Positions 1 through 8,214 of a stretch of DNA of 64,000 nucleotides are shown piece by piece. This DNA comes from SABI01 sp028532915 (lineage in GTDB: Bacteria > Spirochaetota > Spirochaetia > Sphaerochaetales > Sphaerochaetaceae). The position numbers and the translations under genes were made by a program. Numbering within the stretch: position 1 is the first letter of the stretch; every line of letters begins with the position of its first letter. The stretch is taken from positions 372,001 through 436,000 of the forward strand of contig OY781923.1 of assembly GCA_963677225.1 (NCBI GenBank). Direction: 5' to 3'. The notes under the pieces are model-generated. The model made no database searches. It had not been told where the DNA came from and saw only the letters and a list, made by a program, of their open reading frames with translations.

Positions 1-920
1 CATATTGCCGATCTCATAGAATGCCTGCGGGATCCCTCCTGCTCTGTGGGGAGAAAGAATCACATTGTCGAGAGAGCGGATCGGATGGTGAGCATCGAAC
101 GGTTCTGAAGGAAATACATCTGTGGCTCCTTTGAACCTTCCCGTGGCAAGCTGCCTTGTGAACTCTTCGAAATCGACGACAGCTGCCCTGCTCATCAATA
201 TCACATTCGCATCGTCTTCGATGAGATCGAACTCTCTCTTTCCCAAAAACCCCTGATTCTCATTAGTCACTCCGGCAAGGATGAAGATGAACTCGCTTGT
301 TGAAAGGACTTCATCAAGAGAGGATGGGATACAATTGTTCTCTTCTATGACAGATGGGGGAAGCCACGGATCATAGACTTTCACTTTGCAGTCGAACGGG
401 ACGAGCAGAGGACGAAGCGACCGCCCGAGAAGACCGAAGCCGATGATTCCCACTCTCGAGCGGGTGAGCAGTCTCGCTTTCTTGTTCCCTTCGAGAACGT
501 ACCGCTCTTTTCCCTCAGTGAACCTCATATGTTCCCGCGTGATCGAGCGGGAAAGATCGAGGGCCAGAGCAAGAGCCATCTCGGCTACGGGGCGGGCATA
601 TACTTTGCCGCAGTTGAGCACCCTGATCGATCGTCTGAAGCATTCCTGATAATCAATATTCTGATAAAAGTTGCCCTCCACGTTGAAAATGACTTTGAGA
701 TTCGGCGCCTTGTCGAGCCTCTCTTTCGGCATCGCAGTTTGCCGATGATGGCCGCAGCCTCTCCAAGGTGCTGTTCGAACTGCTGTTCGTCCATTCGTTC
801 GCTTTCAGATGAGACCACAGTTGCAATCGAATTGAGACGATCCCATGCTTTTGGGTCGAAGATCCGCTCGAGTGTCTGAGGATACGGATCGGCGATAATG
901 ACAGGTTTTTCCTTTTTCAT
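1..920 (-). pseudogene. D-2-hydroxyacid dehydrogenase, frameshifted and cut by the window edge
   Basis: The minus strand encodes an NAD-dependent D-isomer-specific 2-hydroxyacid dehydrogenase, an enzyme class that reduces 2-keto acids to D-2-hydroxy acids. Starting at ATG 920 (GAGGA upstream) the protein runs MKKEKPVIIADPYPQ to about residue 62, where the frame breaks near base 735. The next frame continues the family without loss: PNLKVIFNVEG, the nucleotide-binding GFGLLGR in VGIIGFGLLGR, SRAAVVDFEEF, and the catalytic histidine region NVILSPHRAGG. Restoring one base (CTGCGATG to CTGCCGATG on the coding strand) joins both parts as GKLPMPKE. The C-terminus lies beyond base 1. The gene follows the M24-fold gene in the same direction. 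Either a real pseudogene or a one-base assembly error; family assignment is firm, the substrate is unknown. Confidence 0.8.
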
Positions 921-983
921 ATGGTTTCCTCTTTATTCTAATGTTCCGCCTGCTTTGATGGCTCTGAGCGGAGAAGTTTCCGT

Positions 984-2153
984 TCACTTTTCCTTTGTCG
1001 ATATGATTGTGGGAATACGTACTTTCCGGCCGTTATAGGGCATCGTCATAAATTCATGTTCTACCAGAGCGAACTCGTCTAGTATCACAGGCGGGCCGTC
1101 GGGAATAACGATTCCCTGAAGTTCGCATTTGTGAAACAGGATCGGGTCGACAGGATTGACGGCAAACTGCGAGTAGGGAAGTATTCTTCTGTTCCCTCCC
1201 TTTTTGATGAGAAACTCCCTGTTTCCGAGGGGACTGAGCGGTCCTCCGAGGTGGTGAAGGTAGGCGCATTGTGAAAATCCTTCCAGCTGATATTCTTCTT
1301 CCACCTTCACCGCGATGGGATAGGCGCGTTCATAGATATCCTTTTCTGCAGCCTCCGATGTGAACGTGGCGGCATATGAGAGCGAGAAAGCTGCAAGCGC
1401 CTTGTAGACTTTCATCTCAAAGGGTGTGACATCCTGGCCGATCTTGACCAGCTGGGAGGCAGAATGAAGCATGTCGAAGTAACGGGCTCCCACGACAATC
1501 TTTATCACAGAGCCTTTTTGGACCGTGGAATCGTCATCCGTGACAGGATGCTGAAACGATTCCATACCGGAAAGACCGAGAACCACCTGATTGAGTTCCA
1601 GGTGTTTCTGATGGAACTTTTCATAGACGAGCGAACGAAGATCCCAGCCTGTCATACCTTCTTCTACAAGACGGGATATTTCTATGAGCGCCTTTCTTGA
1701 ATTCGAGACAAGATAGTTGAGCTTGTCCATCTGATTTCCCTGAAGGTGTTCAATCAGGACGGAGACGATCTCTCTTTCAAGTTCACGGTATCCCGTGTCG
1801 CCGGGAAACAGGACGTTATCATCATGATGGAGTTCTTCGATCAGAGAATAGCGCACCTTCACCGCCTCTGATGAGAACAGCGGATCGTGCAGAAAGGACT
1901 GCAGTCTGTTCTGCTCCCATCTTTCACAGTAGAAATGGAGAATCGTCGATTCTTTATCCGGTTTTATAAGACAGTGGATGGTGGTGGAGTCAAGCGGAGC
2001 TATGTCGGTCACCTGGTGGCGCATCCCTGTGAGCCATCTCATAGCACCTTCGCTCGACAAATATATTCCCCGGTATCCCCGGTTGTTCAACACCGCTCTT
2101 AGGTGTAGGATCTTTGCCTGAAATTCCTGTTTCGTGATCGGCTGTGGACGCAT
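984..2153 (-). CDS. M24-fold (creatinase/prolidase-like) protein, probably not a metallopeptidase
   Basis: About 389 residues with the two-part architecture of creatinase/aminopeptidase P proteins: an N-terminal creatinase-type domain (roughly 1-150, GIYLSSEGAMRWLTGMRH) and a C-terminal pita-bread domain (roughly 160-350, LVEEGMTGWDLRSLVYE, SGMESFQHPV, HHLGGPLSPLG). The expected metal ligands are mostly missing: the usual D-x-G...D region reads IKIVVGARYFDMLHSAS and the C-terminal glutamates are not evident. It may be a metal-independent hydrolase like creatinase, or a non-catalytic homolog. A GTG at 2162 is possible, but GGAGAG sits 8 bases before ATG 2153, so 2153 is preferred. It heads a minus-strand pair with the downstream hydroxyacid dehydrogenase and diverges from the sugar transporter operon. 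Confidence 0.75.
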   Translation of the reverse strand: MRPQPITKQEFQAKILHLRAVLNNRGYRGIYLSSEGAMRWLTGMRHQVTDIAPLDSTTIHCLIKPDKESTILHFYCERWEQNRLQSFLHDPLFSSEAVKVRYSLIEELHHDDNVLFPGDTGYRELEREIVSVLIEHLQGNQMDKLNYLVSNSRKALIEISRLVEEGMTGWDLRSLVYEKFHQKHLELNQVVLGLSGMESFQHPVTDDDSTVQKGSVIKIVVGARYFDMLHSASQLVKIGQDVTPFEMKVYKALAAFSLSYAATFTSEAAEKDIYERAYPIAVKVEEEYQLEGFSQCAYLHHLGGPLSPLGNREFLIKKGGNRRILPYSQFAVNPVDPILFHKCELQGIVIPDGPPVILDEFALVEHEFMTMPYNGRKVRIPTIISTKEK

Positions 2154-2177
2154 GGTAATCACTCTCCGTTCCTTTTA

Positions 2178-2206
2178 ACCCTAGAACCCATTTGAAGATA
2201 AGTCAA
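2178..2206 (-). promoter_or_regulatory. possible promoter of the M24-fold gene
   Basis: On the minus strand TTGACT (2206-2201) and TAGGGT (2183-2178) are separated by 17 bases, just before the coding start at 2153. An alternative TTGACA lies at 2219-2214. The match is modest. The large palindrome at 2221-2244 abuts this region, so divergent co-control is possible. Confidence 0.35.
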
Positions 2207-2220
2207 GGAAAAGTGTCAAA

Positions 2221-2244
2221 GAAATCGATTGTGCAATCGATTTC
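2221..2244. promoter_or_regulatory. 24-bp palindromic operator between divergent operons
   Basis: GAAATCGATTG and CAATCGATTTC form perfect 11-bp arms around a TG centre. The palindrome ends three bases before the -35 box of the rightward sugar operon. AT-rich symmetric sites of this kind are typical for LacI-family repressors, and a LacI gene closes the operon at 7061, which makes it the likely ligand. Binding is inferred. Confidence 0.7.
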
Positions 2245-2247
2245 ATA

Positions 2248-2275
2248 TTGACAGCGGGATATGGTGTGTTATGCT
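2248..2275 (+). promoter_or_regulatory. promoter of the RbsBAC-type operon
   Basis: TTGACA (2248-2253) and TATGCT (2270-2275) with a 16-base spacer, followed by the substrate-binding-protein gene at 2309. The consensus -35 box next to a long palindrome suggests repression or sugar-dependent control. Confidence 0.65.
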
Positions 2276-2308
2276 TTGAATAAGTTTAATAAAAAAAAGG
2301 AGTTATTT

Positions 2309-3223
2309 ATGAAACGATTACTGATTGCAACTATCGTGGTGTTGATCGTCGGGTTCACAGCTTTTGGCGCAGGCCAGACAGAAGCTGTTTCCGATGACGG
2401 AATTACGATCGGGATGACAGTCCCCGGACTGCAGTTTCCTTTCTTCGTGACGATGCAGGAAGAAGCTCTCGCGTATGCTGACGAATTGGGTATCGAACTT
2501 CTCACACATGACTCTCAGAACCAGTCCTCTGTTCAGATGGCTGCCGTAGAAAATTTCATTGCCCAGAAGGTCGATGGAATTCTGATCTCACCGATGACGA
2601 CCGATTCTCTCGTTCCGGCTATCGAAGCCGCCGTGAAAGCCGGTATCCCTGTAGCTACCGTAGATAGAAAAGCCAATACGGATGAAGTTCTGGTCCATGT
2701 GGGAGCTGACAACGTTGAAGGCGGTAGAGCCGCTGCACGGTTCATCATCGAACAGCTCGGCGGAAAAGGGACTGTCATTGAACTGGAAGGAACTCCCGGA
2801 GCTTCCGCGGCTCTGGATAGAAAAGCCGGATTCGACGAGATTATCAACGATTCGGATGTTAAGATCATCGTCAGCCAGACAGCCGACTTCTCACGTTCGA
2901 AAGGACAGACTGTCATGGAAAACCTGATGCAGGCTTATCCTGAATTCGATGCAGTATTCGGTGCGAACGATGAGATGATCATCGGTGCTATCGAGGCTAT
3001 GCAGTCGGCCGGAATGGATCCGGCTATGAAGGTGACCATCGGATTCGATGCCACCACCGATGCCTTCTCCTATATGAAAGAAGGAAAGCTAGATGCGACC
3101 ATCGACCAGTTCCCCGGACGTCAGGCCAGCAGAGCTCTGGATGTTCTGGTGAATTTCATCAAGACAGGAGAAAAACCTGCCGAAGCAGTCGAGTATATCA
3201 ATCCTCTGCCTGTGACCGAGTAG
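2309..3223 (+). CDS. sugar ABC transporter substrate-binding protein (RbsB type)
   Basis: Exported sugar-binding protein of the ribose/galactose (Peripla_BP_4) family, 304 residues. A signal peptide MKRLLIATIVVLIVGFTAF is followed by GAGQTEAVSDD. The mature part shows the family features IGMTVPGLQFPFFVTM, VDGILISPMTTDSLVPAIEAA, PVATVDRKA and AVFGANDEMIIGAIEAM. The ATG at 2309 is chosen because AAGGAG lies six bases upstream; an upstream in-frame start at 2261 would overlap the promoter. First gene of an operon with an ATPase (3294), a permease (4826), a cupin enzyme (5793) and a LacI regulator (7061). The exact sugar cannot be read from sequence; the neighbour cupin suggests a hexose or its isomer. 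Confidence 0.93.
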   Translation: MKRLLIATIVVLIVGFTAFGAGQTEAVSDDGITIGMTVPGLQFPFFVTMQEEALAYADELGIELLTHDSQNQSSVQMAAVENFIAQKVDGILISPMTTDSLVPAIEAAVKAGIPVATVDRKANTDEVLVHVGADNVEGGRAAARFIIEQLGGKGTVIELEGTPGASAALDRKAGFDEIINDSDVKIIVSQTADFSRSKGQTVMENLMQAYPEFDAVFGANDEMIIGAIEAMQSAGMDPAMKVTIGFDATTDAFSYMKEGKLDATIDQFPGRQASRALDVLVNFIKTGEKPAEAVEYINPLPVTE

Positions 3224-3240
3224 TTTTTGCTGTTACTTTC

Positions 3241-3266
3241 ACAGGAGCCGGTAGACCGGCTCCTGT
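3241..3266 (+). promoter_or_regulatory. intercistronic hairpin after the binding-protein gene
   Basis: ACAGGAGCCGG and CCGGCTCCTGT pair perfectly over 11 bp with a TAGA loop. No T-run follows, so it is not a typical full terminator. Position between the binding-protein gene and the ATPase gene fits a role in 3'-end protection or partial termination that keeps binding protein more abundant than the membrane complex. Confidence 0.75.
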
Positions 3267-3293
3267 GCGATCCCTGAAAAAAAGGAAATGCGC

Positions 3294-4799
3294 ATGGAAC
3301 CTATATTAGCCATGAAGGGAATAACGAAGACGTTTCCCGGAGTGATAGCGTTATCAGATGTGAGTTTCGATCTCTATAAAGGGGAGTTGCATGCCTTGGT
3401 TGGAGAGAACGGGGCAGGTAAGTCGACCTTGATGAAGATCCTTTCCGGACTCTATAAGGCAGACTCCGGCGATCTGATTCTGAGAGGAGAGAAGATCGTC
3501 TCCACCGGGTTGAGAGAGATGATCGGCCACAGAATCGGAGTCATTTATCAGGAGCTGAACCTCATTCCGTATCTTTCGGTTGCCGAGAACATCTTCATCG
3601 GACGTGAACCTCTCAACCGGGTGAACGGAATCGACTGGAAGAAGATGAGATCGATGACAAAAGAGCTTCTGGAGCCTTTCAACCTCGATATCGACGTTAC
3701 ACAGAAAGTGTGTACACTCGGGGCTGCCTATCAGCAGATCATTGAGATCGCAAAAGCCCTTTCGCTCAAGGCCGAGATTCTGGTCATGGATGAACCGACG
3801 GCCGCCCTCACGGGAAATGAGGTCGACAAACTGTTCGATATCATCGCGAAACTCAAAAATGACGGAGTCTCGATCATCTATATCTCCCACCGTCTTGAAG
3901 AGGTACATCATCTGGCCGACCGGATCACCATCCTGCGTGACGGAAAACATGTGGTGACCAAAAAGAGAGGCGAGATGAGCAACGACGAGATGGTCCGTCA
4001 TATGGTCGGCCGTGTTCTGGAAGAACAGTATCCCCAGTACGAATCGACACCGGGTGATCCGGTTCTTGAGGTGAAGAATCTGACGAAGAAGGGAATCTGC
4101 GAGAATCTTTCCTTCACTGCCCGATCCGGGGAGATTCTCGGTTTTGTCGGTCTCGTAGGGGCCGGGAGAACGGAGATCATGCAGACGATCTACGGATACC
4201 GGAAGAAAGAGGGCGGTGAGATCTTCATGAACGGAAAGAAGGTGGAGATCAAAAACTGTCAGGATGCTGTCCAAAAGGGTATCGCCCTCATTCCCGAAGA
4301 GAGAAAACAGCAGGGTCTGATCCTGGGAATGAGTGTTTTCGATAATGCGGCCCTGGCTGTACTGGATCTCTACTCCCGCACAGGAGGGATACTCAAACGG
4401 TCGAAGATCAATGCCGAAGTGAACAAGATGATCGATTCGATGGATATCAAAACACCGTCGGTGAGGCAGCTGGTGAAAAATCTTTCCGGCGGGAATCAGC
4501 AGAAAGTCGTTCTCGCCAAATGGTTCATCAGACACTGCGACGTGTACATCTTCGATGAACCGACACGGGGGATCGATGTGGGAGCTAAGGTTGAGATCTT
4601 CCGTCTTATGCAGAATCTTGCTCTCAGGGGTGCCGCGGTCGTTATGATCAGCTCCGAACTGCCGGAGGTGATGAACATCGCCGACAGAATAGCTGTGGTG
4701 TTCGAAGGACGGATCGTGAAGGAGTTTGCCCGCGGTGAACTCAATGAAGAACAGGTAATGGAGTATTCTCTCGGGTTGCATGAGAAAAAGCATGCCTAG
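3294..4799 (+). CDS. sugar ABC transporter ATPase with two nucleotide-binding domains (RbsA/MglA type)
   Basis: A 501-residue duplicated ATPase that powers import by the 2309/4826 system. The N-terminal domain has Walker A GENGAGKST near residue 40 and Walker B LVMDEPTAAL near 165; its signature is the degenerate TLGAAYQQIIEIAKAL, as is common for domain one of this family. The second domain begins near 255 and carries the full signature LSGGNQQKV and Walker B VYIFDEPTRGID. An ATG at 3288 is only one base from AAGGA, so 3294 with seven-base spacing is preferred. It follows the hairpin at 3241-3266 and is 26 bases before the permease gene. Confidence 0.93.
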   Translation: MEPILAMKGITKTFPGVIALSDVSFDLYKGELHALVGENGAGKSTLMKILSGLYKADSGDLILRGEKIVSTGLREMIGHRIGVIYQELNLIPYLSVAENIFIGREPLNRVNGIDWKKMRSMTKELLEPFNLDIDVTQKVCTLGAAYQQIIEIAKALSLKAEILVMDEPTAALTGNEVDKLFDIIAKLKNDGVSIIYISHRLEEVHHLADRITILRDGKHVVTKKRGEMSNDEMVRHMVGRVLEEQYPQYESTPGDPVLEVKNLTKKGICENLSFTARSGEILGFVGLVGAGRTEIMQTIYGYRKKEGGEIFMNGKKVEIKNCQDAVQKGIALIPEERKQQGLILGMSVFDNAALAVLDLYSRTGGILKRSKINAEVNKMIDSMDIKTPSVRQLVKNLSGGNQQKVVLAKWFIRHCDVYIFDEPTRGIDVGAKVEIFRLMQNLALRGAAVVMISSELPEVMNIADRIAVVFEGRIVKEFARGELNEEQVMEYSLGLHEKKHA

Positions 4800-4825
4800 A
4801 AAATTGCGAAAAAGAGGAAACAGGA

Positions 4826-5773
4826 ATGAATAAAACATTGGATATGAAACAGGTCGTGAAGAACAATGGGGTGCTCATAGTATTTTTCATCATTTGTATC
4901 GGGCTCTCTTTTCTCTCTCCCTACTTCTTTACATTGAACAATATTCTGAATATCTTCCGGCAGACATCGATCTACGGAGTGATAGCTGTCGGAATGACGT
5001 TCGTCATTCTCACAGGAGGAATAGATCTTTCAGTCGGATCGATTCTTGCTCTTTCGGGAATGATCTGTGCCGGATTGATGAAGAATAACGGGGTCAACGC
5101 ATTTGCAGCATCGCTCATTGCGATCCTCGTAGGAGGCGGATTGGGGCTGGTCAACGGTCTTCTGATCACACTGGGCAAGATTGCTCCCTTCGTTGTGACA
5201 CTCGGTATGGTGACGATCGCACGCGGGCTGACTCTGATCTACTCCAAAGGGTATCCGGTCAGCGGATTCTCTTCCTCGTTCAGGGAGATCGGAGGCGGTT
5301 ACTTCCTGGGAATTCCCATCCCTGCGATCATCTTCGTCATCACTGTCGTCATCGCCTGGTATATTCTGAATCATACCCGTCTCGGGCGATACACCTACGC
5401 TATCGGAGGAAACGAAGAGACTGTGACGCTTTCGGGTATCAATGTGAAATTCTACAAGACGATGGTCTATGTGATCGTAGGTATCGCATCGGGTCTCAGT
5501 GCCCTGATTCTTACAAGCAGACTCAATTCTGCCGAGGCTATCGCGGGACAGGGGTATGAACTTGATGTCATCGCGGCCGTGGTTATCGGAGGAACCTCAC
5601 TGTCGGGAGGGAGAGGAACGATCATAGGGACTCTCATCGGCGCCCTTCTGATAGGGGTGATCAACAACGGGATGAACCTTCTGGGTATCTCCCCCTATTT
5701 CCAGCAGGTGGTGAAAGGGTGTCTGATCATCGGAGCTGTCATCCTCGACCGTCTCAGAGATGAAACTAATTAA
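4826..5773 (+). CDS. sugar ABC transporter permease (RbsC type)
   Basis: Polytopic inner-membrane protein of 315 residues from the BPD_transp_2 family. Typical family segments are visible: ILTGGIDLSVGSILALSGM near residue 60, LGKIAPFVVTLGMVTIARGL, AIGGNEETVTLSGINV and IAAVVIGGTSLSGGRGTI. It forms the membrane channel with the dual ATPase at 3294 and takes substrate from the binding protein at 2309. GAGGAAACAGGA precedes the ATG. The final codons overlap an in-frame upstream extension of the next gene, whose own ribosome site places its start at 5793. Confidence 0.93.
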   Translation: MNKTLDMKQVVKNNGVLIVFFIICIGLSFLSPYFFTLNNILNIFRQTSIYGVIAVGMTFVILTGGIDLSVGSILALSGMICAGLMKNNGVNAFAASLIAILVGGGLGLVNGLLITLGKIAPFVVTLGMVTIARGLTLIYSKGYPVSGFSSSFREIGGGYFLGIPIPAIIFVITVVIAWYILNHTRLGRYTYAIGGNEETVTLSGINVKFYKTMVYVIVGIASGLSALILTSRLNSAEAIAGQGYELDVIAAVVIGGTSLSGGRGTIIGTLIGALLIGVINNGMNLLGISPYFQQVVKGCLIIGAVILDRLRDETN

Positions 5774-5792
5774 TTATTTGAGGAGTTATCAT

Positions 5793-7004
5793 ATGAGTGA
5801 AAAGGACATTAGACTGGCATTTGAAAAGGGGCGGGGAATACTGCGTCTTGCACCTAACTGGGTTCCCCGGTCATTCTGTGTTCCGGGAAGGAGGATCAAG
5901 CTCCATCCCGACGACTATTATGCATTGGGAGGAAACAGAGGAGGAATCGACGAGCGGTGGTTCAGCTCGACGACTCCTGCAGACAACGGGCCTCTTACCG
6001 GAGAGTTTGAAGGGCTGAGCTTCTGCGTGTTCGAAGATGGAGGCAAAACAAAACAGTTCCTCCTGCGTGATGCAGTTGAAACTCTCAAAGGAGAGCTAAT
6101 CGGAGAACGGCTGTATGGTAAGTTCGGCAAATGGCCGATGTTCTCGAAGTTCTTCGACAACAAGGGCCCTCTTCCCCATCATATTCATCAGCGTGATGAA
6201 CATGCTGCTTTAGTCGGGGAGATGGGAAAACCCGAGGCCTACTATTTCCCGCCGCAGCTGAATAACCACGGAGGAGATTTCCCCTATACATTCTTCGGTC
6301 TGCAGCCCGGTGTGACCAAAGAGATGGTGAAAGAAGCTCTGATGAACTTCAATAAGGGTGATAACAAGATCACCGATCTGTCGAGTGCCTACCGCCTGGT
6401 ACCGGGAACCGGCTGGGATGTTCCTCCCGGGGTCCTTCATGCTCCCGGATCACTATGTACCTATGAACCTCAGATGGCATCGGATGTCTTTGCGATGTAT
6501 CAGTCGCTGGTAAACGATGCTGTGATAGAAGAAGAGCTTCTGTGGAAGAATACCCCGGAAGATAAGGTTGGCGATTATGATTACCTGGTAGATGTGATCG
6601 ACTGGGAAATGAATGTCGATCCTCTGTTTGCAGAACATCATTTCATGATCCCCAAACCTGTGAGACCTGTCGAACAGATGCACGAGGAGGGCTATGAGGA
6701 GAAGTGGGTTGTTTACCGTTCTTCCGCGATGAGTGCCAAAGAACTTACAATATTCCCCCAAGCTGAAGTCACTATTCACGATAATGCAGCATACGGTATG
6801 TATGTCGTTCAGGGCCACGGTACATTCGGAGTCCATGACATAGAATCTCCTGCACTCATCAGGTTCGGTCAGCTTACCTATGATGAATACTTTGTGAGCG
6901 AGAAGGCCGCGAAAGAAGGAGTGAAAATAAAGAATCCATCGAAATCAGATCCGATAGTCATCCTGAAACACTTCGGAGCCGAGAATCCTGATTTGATTTT
7001 ATAA
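5793..7004 (+). CDS. cupin enzyme related to class I mannose-6-phosphate isomerase
   Basis: A 403-residue soluble protein with a metal-binding cupin core: HHIHQRDEH near residue 135 provides the H-x-H...E/H ligands and DVPPGVLHAPGS near residue 220 provides a second histidine, as in type I phosphomannose isomerases. A second cupin-like segment follows at about 300-370 (VVYRSSAMSAKEL, VVQGHGTFGVHD). It probably isomerises an aldose or ketose, phosphorylated or not, brought in by the transporter encoded just upstream. GAGGAG lies seven bases before ATG 5793, which rules against the upstream start at 5760. It is followed by the LacI gene. Family fold is clear; the substrate is inferred only. Confidence 0.8.
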   Translation: MSEKDIRLAFEKGRGILRLAPNWVPRSFCVPGRRIKLHPDDYYALGGNRGGIDERWFSSTTPADNGPLTGEFEGLSFCVFEDGGKTKQFLLRDAVETLKGELIGERLYGKFGKWPMFSKFFDNKGPLPHHIHQRDEHAALVGEMGKPEAYYFPPQLNNHGGDFPYTFFGLQPGVTKEMVKEALMNFNKGDNKITDLSSAYRLVPGTGWDVPPGVLHAPGSLCTYEPQMASDVFAMYQSLVNDAVIEEELLWKNTPEDKVGDYDYLVDVIDWEMNVDPLFAEHHFMIPKPVRPVEQMHEEGYEEKWVVYRSSAMSAKELTIFPQAEVTIHDNAAYGMYVVQGHGTFGVHDIESPALIRFGQLTYDEYFVSEKAAKEGVKIKNPSKSDPIVILKHFGAENPDLIL

Positions 7005-7060
7005 GATAGTACGGTGGGAATGGTGAAGGCCGTTCTCACCGATAAGATTTAGGAGAGATC

Positions 7061-8050
7061 ATGGCCTCTTTAAAGGATGTAGCGCAGCTGGCAGGAGTTT
7101 CGCCTTCTACAGTCTCCCGTGTGATGAACAATACGATTTTCGTTTCTCCCGATACAAGAGAGAAAGTCGAACAGGCAATCAGAGAAGTGAATTACAAACC
7201 CAATATTCTGGCTCAGAGTCTCAGACTCAAGGCCACCAAGAATATCGGTCTGCTGGTTCCAGAGATTGCCCATCCATCCTTCAATCTGGTCATAAAATAC
7301 GTAGTCGACAGTGCCGCAAAAAGAGGTCTCAACACGATCGTCTGCAATACACATAACGATGATGTGAAAGAGGCGAAGATCATCGACAGTCTTGTCCGCC
7401 AGGCTATCAACGGAATCATATTTATCAGGGTTTCAGATAAATCTCACATCGTGAATGTCTCCAGATCCACCAACGTTCCGATGGTGGTTCTCGACAGAGC
7501 TTTCAATAATGAGAGGATCCCGAACATAACGGCAGACAATTATCAGGCGGGAGTTCTTGCCGCAGAGCATCTGGTCTCGAAAGGAAGGCGTCATATAGCC
7601 ACGATCACGGGAAAGTTCGATATATCACTGGCCAGAGACCGTCATCAGGGGTTCGTCGATACTCTGCGAAGTCACCGAATCGAGTTGGACAGAGCCCTCA
7701 TCCACGAAGGCGGTTTCACGTATCAGTCGGGAATGGACGGGGTAAAGAAGTTTCTTGACTCGAATATAGTCTTCGACGGACTGTGGGCCCAGAATGATCT
7801 GATCGCGGCTGCAGCGATCTCCACATTATTGCGAAACGGAAAGAGAGTCCCTCAGGATGTCTCTGTGGTCGGGATGGATGATGTACAGTTCGCCCCTATG
7901 ATCTATCCGAGCATCACGACGATAGCACAGCCGTTTAAAGAAATGTGCGACAAATCGGTTGAGTATCTCGATAAACTCACCAGAAACGAGAAGATCGAAA
8001 AGCATCACATCTCCTTTCCCTGTTCTCTTGTTGAACGAGAGTCGAGCTGA
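7061..8050 (+). CDS. LacI-family transcription regulator
   Basis: A 329-residue regulator with an N-terminal LacI helix-turn-helix (ASLKDVAQLAGVSPSTVSRVMNN, residues 2-24) and a periplasmic-binding-protein-like effector domain (NIGLLVPEIAHPSF, VPMVVLDRAFNNERI, GLWAQNDLIAAAAI, VSVVGMDDVQFAPMIYPSITT). TTAGGAGAG precedes the ATG. It ends the sugar transporter operon and most likely represses it through the 24-bp palindrome at 2221-2244, with the transported sugar or a phosphorylated product as inducer. This assignment rests on position and site type. Confidence 0.93.
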   Translation: MASLKDVAQLAGVSPSTVSRVMNNTIFVSPDTREKVEQAIREVNYKPNILAQSLRLKATKNIGLLVPEIAHPSFNLVIKYVVDSAAKRGLNTIVCNTHNDDVKEAKIIDSLVRQAINGIIFIRVSDKSHIVNVSRSTNVPMVVLDRAFNNERIPNITADNYQAGVLAAEHLVSKGRRHIATITGKFDISLARDRHQGFVDTLRSHRIELDRALIHEGGFTYQSGMDGVKKFLDSNIVFDGLWAQNDLIAAAAISTLLRNGKRVPQDVSVVGMDDVQFAPMIYPSITTIAQPFKEMCDKSVEYLDKLTRNEKIEKHHISFPCSLVERESS

Positions 8051-8138
8051 GGATCTTTTACATGAATCCGTATCTCATTCCTCTTTATCCCCGTCAGTTT
8101 ACCCAAAAATATATCATGTTAAGAGTTAAAGATTTTAC

Positions 8139-8167
8139 TTGCAAAACTGGTTAACCAGTATTACTCT
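8139..8167 (+). promoter_or_regulatory. promoter of the GntR / split transketolase operon
   Basis: TTGCAA (8139-8144) and TACTCT (8162-8167) with a 17-base spacer. The first ACTGGTTAACCAGT box fills most of the spacer and the second lies just past the start site, an arrangement suited to tight repression. Confidence 0.6.
8146..8159. promoter_or_regulatory. GntR operator, copy 1
   Basis: Perfect 14-bp palindrome ACTGGTTAACCAGT containing TGGT..ACCA, which matches the T-N-G-T/A-C-N-A pattern of FadR-subfamily sites. It lies between the -35 and -10 boxes. Confidence 0.8.
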
Positions 8168-8179
8168 TGTATATGCACC

Positions 8180-8193
8180 ACTGGTTAACCAGT
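8180..8193. promoter_or_regulatory. GntR operator, copy 2
   Basis: Second identical 14-bp palindrome ACTGGTTAACCAGT, 34 bp from the first centre to centre, downstream of the predicted transcription start and upstream of the regulator's own ATG at 8215. Two identical copies close to the regulator gene indicate autoregulation. Confidence 0.8.
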
Positions 8194-8214
8194 TGTGTTC
8201 AGGAGAAGTCTAAT

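Noticed and set aside
3354..4838. Minus-strand open frame of 494 codons opposite the sugar ATPase gene
   Set aside because: It mirrors the RbsA-type coding sequence, has no family features, and is explained by codon bias of the true gene.
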